Shown here piece after piece: positions 35,871 through 44,014 of a DNA stretch of 64,000 nt. The notes beneath the pieces are model-generated. The model was not told where the DNA came from, made no database searches, and worked only from the letters and a program-made list of their open reading frames with translations. The position numbers and the translations under genes are program-made. The stretch lies in NCBI RefSeq assembly GCF_014200045.1, contig NZ_JACHOV010000002.1, positions 1 through 64,000 of the forward strand, given 5' to 3'. The stretch's first letter is position 1. The number at the start of each line of letters is the position of its first letter. Source of the DNA: Rhizorhapis suberifaciens (GTDB lineage Bacteria; Pseudomonadota; Alphaproteobacteria; Sphingomonadales; Sphingomonadaceae).

Positions 35871-36566
35871 ATGACACCTATTGTCCAGGAAATGGGAAAG
35901 CCGCATAGCCGCGGCTGCGCTCGTACCCTGCGAGGTCTCGTGGCGCTGCTTCAGGCCGATCTCTATCGCTATGAAGGACGGATCAGTTTTGCCTCCTTCT
36001 GGCGGCATTTTCTTTTCACCCCCGGCTATAAATATACCGTTGTGATGCGGACTTGCGGATATTTGCGCACGCGCCGATTCCAGGCTTTTGGCCTTTATCC
36101 CCTGTTCAAGCTCTGGCTGCTGCGACTGCGTTACAAATTCGGCTTTGCCATTCCGGAATATACGGTGATTGGAGCGGGCCTGTTCATCAATCGCTTCGGC
36201 GGCATCTACATCAATGGGGATGCGGTGATCGGGGCGAACGCCAACCTTACCCACGGGATCATGTTGGGTCAGTCCAACCGGGGAGAACGGGCCGGATCGC
36301 CCATATTGGGAGACAGGGTATTCCTTGCATCGGGTTGCAAGGTGATCGGTCGAATTCACCTTGGCAATGATTGCGCGGTGGGGGCGAATGCAGTGGTCAC
36401 CAAGGATGTCCCCGAAATGGGCGTGGTAGGGGGAATCCCCGCGAAGCTTCTGTCGAACGCGGGTTCGGACGGTTATATCAATCGGCTGGTGCCCAATGAT
36501 CTGATGAAGCGTTGTGCAGGCGCTTTTGACGGCGTGCCCCCATTGCCGATATCCCCGGCGGTCTGA
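35871..36566 (+). CDS. Serine-acetyltransferase-like hexapeptide acyltransferase
   Basis: This 231-residue left-handed beta-helix protein has hexapeptide repeats between about 100 and 190 (I-N-G-D-A-V-I-G-A-N-A-N-L-T-H-G, L-G-N-D-C-A-V-G-A-N-A-V-V-T-K-D-V-P). It has an N-terminal helical part as in CysE/EpsH-like proteins. In this context it more likely acetylates a sugar of the polysaccharide than makes O-acetylserine. It starts 5 bases after the GT4 stop at ATG 35871. Convergent with the following GT2 gene. Confidence 0.82.
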   Translation: MTPIVQEMGKPHSRGCARTLRGLVALLQADLYRYEGRISFASFWRHFLFTPGYKYTVVMRTCGYLRTRRFQAFGLYPLFKLWLLRLRYKFGFAIPEYTVIGAGLFINRFGGIYINGDAVIGANANLTHGIMLGQSNRGERAGSPILGDRVFLASGCKVIGRIHLGNDCAVGANAVVTKDVPEMGVVGGIPAKLLSNAGSDGYINRLVPNDLMKRCAGAFDGVPPLPISPAV

Positions 36567-36576
36567 AAGCCCTTCC

Positions 36577-37542
36577 TTATGGCGTGGCCACCTGCCGGCG
36601 CATATGTTTCCGTGTGAAGCCGTGACCTGCCTGTCGAAAGGTGGCGGGTAGCCATTTTGCGGCCATCAGCAGCGCGAGGGTTCCGATGCCCTCGGGCATG
36701 GCGACTTGCCGCAACGGGATATTGATCCGCTCGGTGCCCTTCATCGAATAGCGGGCATAATGACTGATTTCCTGATTAATCAGCCGTCTCAGCAATTTTC
36801 GCTCCTCAGCCGAGGCGTCCTTCATCAGGGCATGGGCAGAGTCCACCAGGCAAGGCGGTGAAAGCGTTTTGGTGGCGTTGCTGACCTTGTTGACCGACTC
36901 GCGACTGAATTCAGCGGTTTTTACTGGGGTATAAGCCAGCCGGGTGAGGCGCATGGTGCGTAGCCAAAGGTCCTTGTCGCCACCGCGGACGGCCCGGCCA
37001 TCGGGGAAGAGGCCTGCTTCAATCAGCAGCTCCTGGCGGAAGGCTATTGCGCCTGTCCAGAGGGGGCATTCCCGTACCTCCAGCCAGGCTTCAAGAAATT
37101 GCCGGAAATTCAGCACGCCGCCTTGTTCGAGCCGCCGCGCAATGCGTTGCGGCTGACGCCGGTTCTCAAAAATATGGTCAAAGCGGGTGGCGGCCGCTCC
37201 TGCATTGGGCGCGTCGGCTATGGCTTGCGCCAGTACCTCCAGATGGTTGGCGCTCCACAAATCATCGGCATCTAGAAATGCGATCCAATCGCCCCGGGCT
37301 TCCCTTATGCCCAGATTGCGCGCCGCATATCCGCCGGGCCCTGGCACGTGCCGGTCGAGCAGCCGCACGCGGGGATCGTCAATGGCCGCAACAATCTCTC
37401 GCCCGCCATCGGTGGAGCAGTCGTCAATGATGACGAGTTCCTTTGGCGAAAGCGTCTGGCCAAGAACCGATGCTATCGATTCGGCGACATGCGGCGCCTT
37501 GTTATAGAGCGGCATTATGACCGAAAACTGCGGCGGCTTCAT
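36577..37542 (-). CDS. GT2-family glycosyltransferase
   Basis: This 321-residue GT-A enzyme has F-S-V-I-M-P-L-Y-N-K-A-P-H-V at the N-terminus, I-I-D-D-C-S-T-D-G and the D-x-D motif in F-L-D-A-D-D-L-W. ATG 37542 is chosen because the GT2 fold starts there and AGGA lies 9 bases upstream. Minus strand, in tandem with the next GT2 gene (11-base gap), so probably co-transcribed with it. Specificity unknown. Confidence 0.9.
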   Translation of the reverse strand: MKPPQFSVIMPLYNKAPHVAESIASVLGQTLSPKELVIIDDCSTDGGREIVAAIDDPRVRLLDRHVPGPGGYAARNLGIREARGDWIAFLDADDLWSANHLEVLAQAIADAPNAGAAATRFDHIFENRRQPQRIARRLEQGGVLNFRQFLEAWLEVRECPLWTGAIAFRQELLIEAGLFPDGRAVRGGDKDLWLRTMRLTRLAYTPVKTAEFSRESVNKVSNATKTLSPPCLVDSAHALMKDASAEERKLLRRLINQEISHYARYSMKGTERINIPLRQVAMPEGIGTLALLMAAKWLPATFRQAGHGFTRKHMRRQVATP

Positions 37543-37553
37543 GTATAGATATC

Positions 37554-38429
37554 CTAGTCCCTTATTGCCGCCTGCCCGCGAAAGAGGCGCCAAAATTCGA
37601 GTGTTGCAACGATGGAAAGTTCCAGCGTCAATCGCATGACGGCCAGCCGCCGCCCTAAGGAAAGGCCGGGAGCCAGCGCCGCCCTGCGGAGCCGGCGGCC
37701 GGTATCATAAAGCGTGACCAGCATGACGCGCAGAAGACGTCCTGGCGTGCCGGTCCTATCCCAGCGACCGCCGCTCAACCGTCGGCGCTTCTGGACAAGG
37801 CTGCCCCGGGACGCGCGAACCGGATGAAGCACTAGCATTTCGGGCGCATGGATCAGGGGCAGGCCCGCTTCCCTGATGCGGAGGGCCATCTGCCGATCCC
37901 CGCCCGATTTCAATCGCTCGTCAAACCCGCCCAGTTCCTCGAAGACTGTCTTTCGACTGAACCAGTTTGCCGTTGCGCAATTGCCACGCGCGGCATGCGA
38001 TTGGGGAAAGCTGAAAAGCCGCTCATAGTCGGTGAAGACAGGGCCTTCCGTCTCTCCTTCCTCAAATAGCTCGATCCGCCCTGCCAGCACCCCGGCGTCC
38101 GGGTGGCGACCGGCGGCGTCAAGCGCCTTTTCCAGCCAATCCGGCGCTGGCAGGCAATCGGCATCGGTGAAGGCGACATACACGCCGCGGGCATGCTGCA
38201 ATCCACGGTTACGGGCAGCGTAGGAGCCCGGCCGCGTTTCCTTCAGGAGGATAACTCCAGGAACCGACCGCGCTACCTCCGCCGTATTGTCGGTGGAACC
38301 ATTGTCCACGACGATGATTTCGAAGGTATCGCGCCCCAGATTTTGTCCCTCCAAAGCATCCAGGCAGCGACGGAGGAGGCCGGGGCTGTTCCAAACCGGA
38401 ATGATAACACTGATAATCGGGTCGAGCAT
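37554..38429 (-). CDS. GT2-family glycosyltransferase
   Basis: This 291-residue GT-A enzyme has I-S-V-I-I-P-V-W-N-S, I-V-V-D-N-G-S-T-D-N-T, A-A-R-N-R-G, and the D-x-D-like F-T-D-A-D-C-L-P. A further R-x-x-R-R-L-S-G-G segment lies downstream, and the C-terminus is basic and hydrophobic. It starts at ATG 38429 (weak ribosome site); an ATG at 38459 is possible. First gene of the minus-strand GT2 pair. Confidence 0.9.
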   Translation of the reverse strand: MLDPIISVIIPVWNSPGLLRRCLDALEGQNLGRDTFEIIVVDNGSTDNTAEVARSVPGVILLKETRPGSYAARNRGLQHARGVYVAFTDADCLPAPDWLEKALDAAGRHPDAGVLAGRIELFEEGETEGPVFTDYERLFSFPQSHAARGNCATANWFSRKTVFEELGGFDERLKSGGDRQMALRIREAGLPLIHAPEMLVLHPVRASRGSLVQKRRRLSGGRWDRTGTPGRLLRVMLVTLYDTGRRLRRAALAPGLSLGRRLAVMRLTLELSIVATLEFWRLFRGQAAIRD

Positions 38430-38750
38430 ATGAAGCCTATAACTATTCACCCAGCGCATTGTTGCGTTGCAGTAAGGCTCGCGCAGCTCCCTCCGCCCGT
38501 CAAGCAGCCACCCCTACCGGTCCGGACGAGCCGGTGGCCGGATTGGTCAAGTCGTTACAGATGCCCGCGAGGCACTTCACCCATCGCCTTAATCTCTCAT
38601 CATACCGCATTAAGCTTACCCATATCGGCTTTGCGCTTGCGCTGCGCTGCAAAATCCGGTTTCTTTTCTATCACTTGGATCGCACGGGTCGCAATCGGTG
38701 CATACGGTCGTGGTATAACGATAAAGGGTTAGCAGCATCGGCGTAGGCAT
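38430..38750. other. Divergent promoter region inside the polysaccharide locus
   Basis: About 320 bases between the GT2 pair (minus) and the GT25/wzx run (plus). No coding frame with support and no clear -35/-10 pair found by eye. Confidence 0.45.
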
Positions 38751-39500
38751 ATGGCAGACGTAGATTCCTCTTGTCCGGTGGTCGTGGTGTCCATGGCCAA
38801 TGCGACGACACGCCGTAAAGCTTTCGCCGCCCGTGCGCAGCGGGCGAGGGTGCCTTGGCGCTTTTTCAACGCCTGTACCGACCTTGCTGATGGTCTTGTT
38901 TACGACGGGGAGTCTGCGGAGCGGAACAAGGGCCGGCAGCTTACATCAGGCGAGATAGGCTGCTATTCCAGTCACTATTCGGTCTGGCAGGAAATGGTGT
39001 TGCGGGCTATTCCTCAATGCATCGTGCTGGAGGATGACACGATCGTGGACTGGGCCTTTCTTTCCGCGTTAGCGGCGACCGACCTTGCGGCGTTGGACAT
39101 GCCATATCTCCGCCTTTACGCGAAGCAGCCCGCCTTTTGCCGAACCGTCGAGCGCGATTTCATTCAGCATTCCCGCAGCGTAGTGGAATATGTCGGTCAT
39201 GCTTACGGGACGCAGGCCTATGCCATAACCCAAAGCGGGGCAAAGGCGTTTATTGAGGCCTGCGCCATCATCCAGCGCCCTATTGACGATCAGATGGATC
39301 GCAGTTGGGAGCATGGCATACGCAATCTCGCCGTCTTTCCAGCGCCCGTCATTGAAGAGTTCGTTGAATCCGGCATCGGCGCTTCCCGCTTTCAATCCTA
39401 CCGGAGCCCCGCTTTCTATTCCCCACGCCAGCGCATCTCCCGCTGGATCGATCGGCAAAAAATCCGCGCGATGAAATTGAGCATGCTGAGTGGCGGCTGA
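38751..39500 (+). CDS. GT25-family (LPS-type) glycosyltransferase
   Basis: This 249-residue protein has the GT25 layout: short N-terminal strand with V-V-V-V-S-M-A-N-A-T-T-R-R, S-G-E-I-G-C-Y-S-S-H-Y and C-I-V-L-E-D-D-T, the E-D-D acid motif. A G-T-Q-A-Y-A-I segment follows. GT25 enzymes commonly transfer Gal or Glc to lipooligosaccharide or capsule. ATG 38751 is the first good start. Its end overlaps the flippase start by 11 bases. Confidence 0.85.
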   Translation: MADVDSSCPVVVVSMANATTRRKAFAARAQRARVPWRFFNACTDLADGLVYDGESAERNKGRQLTSGEIGCYSSHYSVWQEMVLRAIPQCIVLEDDTIVDWAFLSALAATDLAALDMPYLRLYAKQPAFCRTVERDFIQHSRSVVEYVGHAYGTQAYAITQSGAKAFIEACAIIQRPIDDQMDRSWEHGIRNLAVFPAPVIEEFVESGIGASRFQSYRSPAFYSPRQRISRWIDRQKIRAMKLSMLSGG

Positions 39501-40980
39501 CCCTTATGCGTCCACGGTGGGCGCGCGATTTGACAAGGACCTGCGGCGGCAAAGCAAGCATTCGATAGGGTGGACAGTGGTCCGATTCATGTCGGACCAG
39601 TTTTTTTCATTTGTCGTATTCGTTCTACTCGCGCGCCTGCTGACCCGTGCCGACATCGGCGCCTTCGCCATTATCGCCATTGTCTCGGAAATTTTCCGAA
39701 CCGTCAGCACCGCCGGCTTGGTCCAGATCGTCGCGCGGGAGCCGAACCTCACTGAGGAATTCACCGATACGGTTTATCGCGGCAATCTGGGTTTCAGCCT
39801 TATTGCCTGCGCCGTCATCGTTCTTTTCGCTTATCCTTTCGCCGATTTCATGGATGCGCCGCAGATCGCCGCTCCCCTGCAGGTGTTGAGCATGGTCCTG
39901 CCGATATCTGCGCTGGGTCAAACCCACATGGCGTTGCGGCTGCGTCAATTCGGTCACAAAACGACGGCGCTTCGGTCCGTGGTGAGCGGGGTAGTGGGAG
40001 GCGGCGCGGCGGTGGCCGCCGCTTTCGCGGGATTTGGCCTTTGGGCCCTGGTCATTCAGCGGCTGGTGACGGAATTGATCAGCGTCATTCTTTCCCGTGC
40101 CTCCTATAGATGGAAGCCCGGTTGGAAGTTCCGCTGGACGATCTTCCGGCATAAACTTGGTTTGAACGGCAGCCTCACCGCCACGCAGCTGGTCTTTATC
40201 TTCACCCTGCGACTGCAGGAACTAGTGATCGGCAATGTCATCGGGATGGTGGCCGTGGGCGTTTATCGCACCGCCTGGCGAACGGTGGAGCTGATTTCCA
40301 ACGGCGCTATCCGCCCATTCACGACGGTGGCGATGCAGACGCTGGCACGAGTGAAGGATGACAAGGCCGAACTTGGCCGCGCCTATGAATGGATGATCTC
40401 CAAGGCTGCGGTTATCTCCTTTCCGGCGCTCGTGGGTTTTGCGGTCGTAGCTCCCCTGGCTGTTCCAACGGTCTTCGGCCCTAAATGGGGGCAAGCGGGG
40501 GAGTTGGCGCAGATATTCGCATTCATGGTTCTGCCCTTCACTCTCAACCAGTTTGCCTCGCCCTCACTAGGCGCAGTGGGGGCAAGCCGCAGCTTGCTTC
40601 TTATCGCCATTGCCCAGCTTGGCCTCACTGCGCTCTTTACCTCTTTCGCGGCACCCTTTGGCCTGTTCGCGGTTGCGTGGGCCTATGTTGCGCGCGCATA
40701 TTTGACGTTGCCGCTGCAGATCATTGCGCTGAAAAGAGCTTCGGGCATCGGCCTCGGTCATAGCTGGGCAGCGATCTGGCAACCGCTGGCGGCATCGACC
40801 GTCATGGCGGTGGCGCTCTATGTTTCGCTGCCTGAAATGGGCATTTTGATCCCTAATCCATGGGCCCGGCTGTTGCTGGTCGTCGTGGCAGGAACGCTGG
40901 TGTACGGTTTGACTTTAATGGCCATATCTCCGCTGTGGCGCGCGCTTTTCTTCCGGACCCTGAAGCAGGTGCGGCGATGA
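39490..40980 (+). CDS. Polysaccharide flippase (MOP/PST family, WzxC/RfbX-like)
   Basis: This 496-residue membrane protein has about 12-14 hydrophobic helices along its whole length and the PST-family N-terminal signature (S-D-Q-F-F-S-F-V-V-F-V-L-L-A-R-L-L). A conserved polar segment G-V-Y-R-T-A-W-R lies in the middle. It flips the lipid-linked repeat unit across the inner membrane. It starts at GTG 39490, inside the previous gene, and its stop overlaps the next ATG (ATGA), so the four genes 38751-42696 form one operon. Confidence 0.9.
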   Translation: MAADPYASTVGARFDKDLRRQSKHSIGWTVVRFMSDQFFSFVVFVLLARLLTRADIGAFAIIAIVSEIFRTVSTAGLVQIVAREPNLTEEFTDTVYRGNLGFSLIACAVIVLFAYPFADFMDAPQIAAPLQVLSMVLPISALGQTHMALRLRQFGHKTTALRSVVSGVVGGGAAVAAAFAGFGLWALVIQRLVTELISVILSRASYRWKPGWKFRWTIFRHKLGLNGSLTATQLVFIFTLRLQELVIGNVIGMVAVGVYRTAWRTVELISNGAIRPFTTVAMQTLARVKDDKAELGRAYEWMISKAAVISFPALVGFAVVAPLAVPTVFGPKWGQAGELAQIFAFMVLPFTLNQFASPSLGAVGASRSLLLIAIAQLGLTALFTSFAAPFGLFAVAWAYVARAYLTLPLQIIALKRASGIGLGHSWAAIWQPLAASTVMAVALYVSLPEMGILIPNPWARLLLVVVAGTLVYGLTLMAISPLWRALFFRTLKQVRR

Positions 40981-41981
40981 CGGCGCTGCTCATCGAAGAA
41001 CGTATTTCGGCCAACCAGCTGGTGGGCGAGCTTCAAGCCAAGGTCGGTGACCTATTCGCGCGAACCATTCCCTCAGGACCGGTTGCCCTCGTGGATTTCC
41101 CCGATCACTCCAATGTCGGAGATTCTGCCATCTGGCTGGGCGAAATGGCTTGGCTGGACGATATGGGCCGCACGCCTGTCTATTCGGCGGCGCTCAACAA
41201 TTTTGCGGCCGGAGAGCTGGTCCAACATGTACCTGAAGGGCCGATTCTGATCCACGGCGGCGGCAATTTCGGCACCATCTGGCCCAAGCATGAAGCGCTG
41301 CGGCTGCACTTGCTACGCCAATTTCGCGGGCGGCCGGTCATACAGCTCCCCCAGTCCATTCATTATGAGGATGAAGCCAGCGCGCGGGAAATGGCGGATG
41401 CGATCCGCACGCATGGCGCGTTCACTCTGCTCGTCCGGGATGAGCGCTCGTTGGAATTCGCGCGGAACCATTTTGAGTGCGACATTCACCTTTGCCCGGA
41501 CGCGGCGCTCTATCTTGGCCGCTTTCAGAAAGCCTTTCCTAAGGCCGATATATTGGCGCTGCTCCGGACCGATCATGAGCGAGTGGCGGACAGCGCGATC
41601 CCCCCGCCTGACACCATCGTTGACGACTGGCTGGAGGAAAGCGCGGGCGAACGGAACCTGATGCGCGCCAGGATCAAGATCGATTCTCTCATGGCGGCTA
41701 CGACACAGGGCAAGCGGTTGCGGCGATACCGCATGCTCGCGACCTGGCGGCTTCGGCGTGGCCTGGCCATGCTGTCGCAGGGGCGGGTCGTGGTTACCGA
41801 CCGGTTGCATGCTCACATCTTGTCGCTGCTTCTCGACATTCCCCAGGTCGTGCTGGACAATAATTATGGCAAGGTAAGCGGTTTCGCCGCCGAATGGACG
41901 CGCGGATATGAAGGTTTTCATCTCGCCACCTCCCGCGCCGACGCATTCGCTCTAGCTTTGCAGATCATTGGACGGAGATGA
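40977..41981 (+). CDS. Polysaccharide pyruvyl transferase family protein
   Basis: This 334-residue protein carries D-H-S-N-V-G-D-S-A-I near the N-terminus, the I-H-G-G-G-N-F-G-T-I-W loop, L-P-Q-S-I-H and a final T-D-R-L-H-A-H-I-L pattern, all typical of PF04230 (CsaB/ExoV-like). It would transfer pyruvate from phosphoenolpyruvate as a ketal to a sugar, adding charge to the polymer. It starts by ATGA overlap with wzx; the frame open upstream is wzx antisense-free extension without homology. Next gene begins 1 base after its stop. Confidence 0.9.
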   Translation: MTALLIEERISANQLVGELQAKVGDLFARTIPSGPVALVDFPDHSNVGDSAIWLGEMAWLDDMGRTPVYSAALNNFAAGELVQHVPEGPILIHGGGNFGTIWPKHEALRLHLLRQFRGRPVIQLPQSIHYEDEASAREMADAIRTHGAFTLLVRDERSLEFARNHFECDIHLCPDAALYLGRFQKAFPKADILALLRTDHERVADSAIPPPDTIVDDWLEESAGERNLMRARIKIDSLMAATTQGKRLRRYRMLATWRLRRGLAMLSQGRVVVTDRLHAHILSLLLDIPQVVLDNNYGKVSGFAAEWTRGYEGFHLATSRADAFALALQIIGRR

Positions 41982-41982
41982 C

Positions 41983-42696
41983 ATGCTCACCACGTTGAAA
42001 CGCCGCACCAGCCACTGGATCGATCAAATGCGGCTTAGTGAGACCGCGCGGCGGATCAAGGCGGAGCGGCTCACCTATTTGCCGGTACGCAAGCTGGTGC
42101 GCATTGAAGCGGCGCTCTCCGAAATACAGAAGAACAATGTGGCCGGTGATATTGTGGAATTTGGCGTGGCGCTGGGCGGATCGGCCATATTGCTTGCACA
42201 GGCGGCAGGGCAGGGCAGGCGCTTTTTCGGCTTGGATGTCTTCGCCATGATCCCGCCGCCCACATCCGAAAAGGACGACGCCAAATCAAAAGAACGCTAC
42301 GAAACCATAGCTTCGGGGCAGGCGACCGGCTTTGGCGACGATGCCTATTATGGCTATCGCAATGACCTGTATGAACATGTCGCGGCACAGCTCGCCCGCT
42401 TTGGCAGGCCGGTGGACGGTGAGCGCATCAACCTTGTGAAGGGGTTGTTCGAAGAGACGCTTCCGACACTGGCTTTAGATCAGATCGCATTCGCCCATGT
42501 CGACTGCGATTGGTATGATCCCGTGCGCTACTGCCTGGAGGAAACCGCCTGCCGTCTTACACCCGGCGGCGTCATCGTTATTGATGACTATAACGACTAT
42601 GCGGGATGTCGGACTGCGGTTGACGAATTCCTGGCCGGACACGCCGATTTCCATATGGAGCCCGGCTTGAACCCGATCTTGCGGCGCCTCGGCTGA
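41983..42696 (+). CDS. TylF-like (macrocin O-methyltransferase family) methyltransferase
   Basis: This 237-residue SAM enzyme has G-D-I-V-E-F-G-V-A-L-G-G-S as motif I and H-V-D-C-D-W-Y-D-P-V, then G-G-V-I-V-I-D-D-Y-N-D-Y, which contains the metal-binding Asp pair of TylF/NovP enzymes. Mg-dependent O-methylation of a sugar hydroxyl is likely. ATG 41983 has ACGGAGATGAC upstream. Its last 119 bases overlap the convergent polymerase gene. Confidence 0.88.
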   Translation: MLTTLKRRTSHWIDQMRLSETARRIKAERLTYLPVRKLVRIEAALSEIQKNNVAGDIVEFGVALGGSAILLAQAAGQGRRFFGLDVFAMIPPPTSEKDDAKSKERYETIASGQATGFGDDAYYGYRNDLYEHVAAQLARFGRPVDGERINLVKGLFEETLPTLALDQIAFAHVDCDWYDPVRYCLEETACRLTPGGVIVIDDYNDYAGCRTAVDEFLAGHADFHMEPGLNPILRRLG

Positions 42697-43999
42697 GTGC
42701 CGCGGCCCGAGCGCTGAAGAGCGTATAGCCGCAAAGCAATCCGTAAAAGGCCAATCCCTCCACCTGCCAGAAGGGCATGGTGGCGAAATTCATGATGATG
42801 AAGCTTAGATGCGCGGCAATAAGCGTCATCCGTTCCGTGCGGCGTACGCCAACGGCCAGCAGCAACATGCTGAACCACAGGATCAGCATTGCGCCCACGC
42901 CGAACATCCCCAGCTCGTATAATGTGCCGACCAACGTATTGTGGGGATAGACGTTGAATGTGTCGGTCCAGGATTCCGCTCCGAAACCGAACAGATGTTG
43001 GACGGGCGTACCGTCGGCATAGGCGTATAGATACTGACTCCAGATCAGCGGCCGGCCCGACATGATCTGCCGGTCTAATTGGGTGAATTCGCGTGGTTGC
43101 TTGATGAGCGAGCCAGGATCGGAAAGGAAAGTCGCGAGATCGACGAACTTTTCGTGATAAGCAACGGCGACGGCGGCCGCTGCGGCCATCACCACCACCA
43201 ATGCGACAGTCCCGACCGCACGGCGCTGCTCCGGCTTGACATAGTCTGTGAGCACCCCCCAGGCCGCCATAAAGGCGAGTGGCCCAACGGCGAAGATCGC
43301 CGTGCGATAGCCTGCCAGGAAAATGCCGACGAGCGTCGCGATCATGAAGCCGATGCGAAGGCCCGGATGAAGCTTTCTCGCCAGGCATCCCGCCATGAAA
43401 GCGGTGGCAAGGGCGAGGGAGAATGCAGCCTCATGGTTAAAGCCGCCGATCCACACAAGACCGGTTCCTTCCTCCGAACCCTTCGGCATGTTCATCGCGA
43501 GGGATAGCCATTGGAACAACAGCAGTGGTGCGAAGGCCCAAAGGAGCCAAGGCATCACCTTACCCTCTTCATCCTGTCTCAATGCCTCGAAGGTGGCGAC
43601 GATGACTACCGTCAGATAGGCATATTTAATGGCAACACCGAACGCCCCGGTCATGTCATTGTTCAAAATGCCGCTCAGCAGAACCAGCGATATGAGCAAA
43701 TAAATAGGCAATAGCGCGGTCAGCATTAAATGCCGCAATCTTATGACCAACAGGCCGAGACCCGCAAAGGTAATTGATGCGAATGCGTTGCCTGACAGGC
43801 CGGCCGCCAACGGCTTGAACATAAACACATGATAAGCGCCGAAGAGATAACGCGCCCATAACGCAAAGAGCACGAACCGCCCAGGCCAGCTGTGCATCTT
43901 TCTGGCAGCGAAGATCGTCGCAATCAGCAGCACCAGCGTCACCGGCGCCAAGATATGCAGCCCGAAAGACGGGATCTGAGAAGCGACGCCTCCGTTCAT
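42578..43999 (-). CDS. O-antigen ligase/polymerase-like membrane protein (Wzy type)
   Basis: This 473-residue protein has about 11-12 hydrophobic helices. A large loop (about 300-360) contains Q-L-D-R-Q-I-M-S-G-R-P-L-I-W and the F-G-F-G-A-E-S...Y-P-H-N-T pattern of the Wzy_C superfamily. It would polymerise flipped repeat units. The last roughly 40 residues are Arg/Ser/Pro-rich and lie antisense to the TylF gene, so they may be a run-on past a lost stop. Divided from the BY-kinase by 15 bases on the same strand. Confidence 0.82.
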   Translation of the reverse strand: MNGGVASQIPSFGLHILAPVTLVLLIATIFAARKMHSWPGRFVLFALWARYLFGAYHVFMFKPLAAGLSGNAFASITFAGLGLLVIRLRHLMLTALLPIYLLISLVLLSGILNNDMTGAFGVAIKYAYLTVVIVATFEALRQDEEGKVMPWLLWAFAPLLLFQWLSLAMNMPKGSEEGTGLVWIGGFNHEAAFSLALATAFMAGCLARKLHPGLRIGFMIATLVGIFLAGYRTAIFAVGPLAFMAAWGVLTDYVKPEQRRAVGTVALVVVMAAAAAVAVAYHEKFVDLATFLSDPGSLIKQPREFTQLDRQIMSGRPLIWSQYLYAYADGTPVQHLFGFGAESWTDTFNVYPHNTLVGTLYELGMFGVGAMLILWFSMLLLAVGVRRTERMTLIAAHLSFIIMNFATMPFWQVEGLAFYGLLCGYTLFSARAAALSRGAARSGSSRAPYGNRRVRPGIRQPQSDIPHSRYSHQ

Positions 44000-44014
44000 T
44001 CGGCAAGTGCTCCG

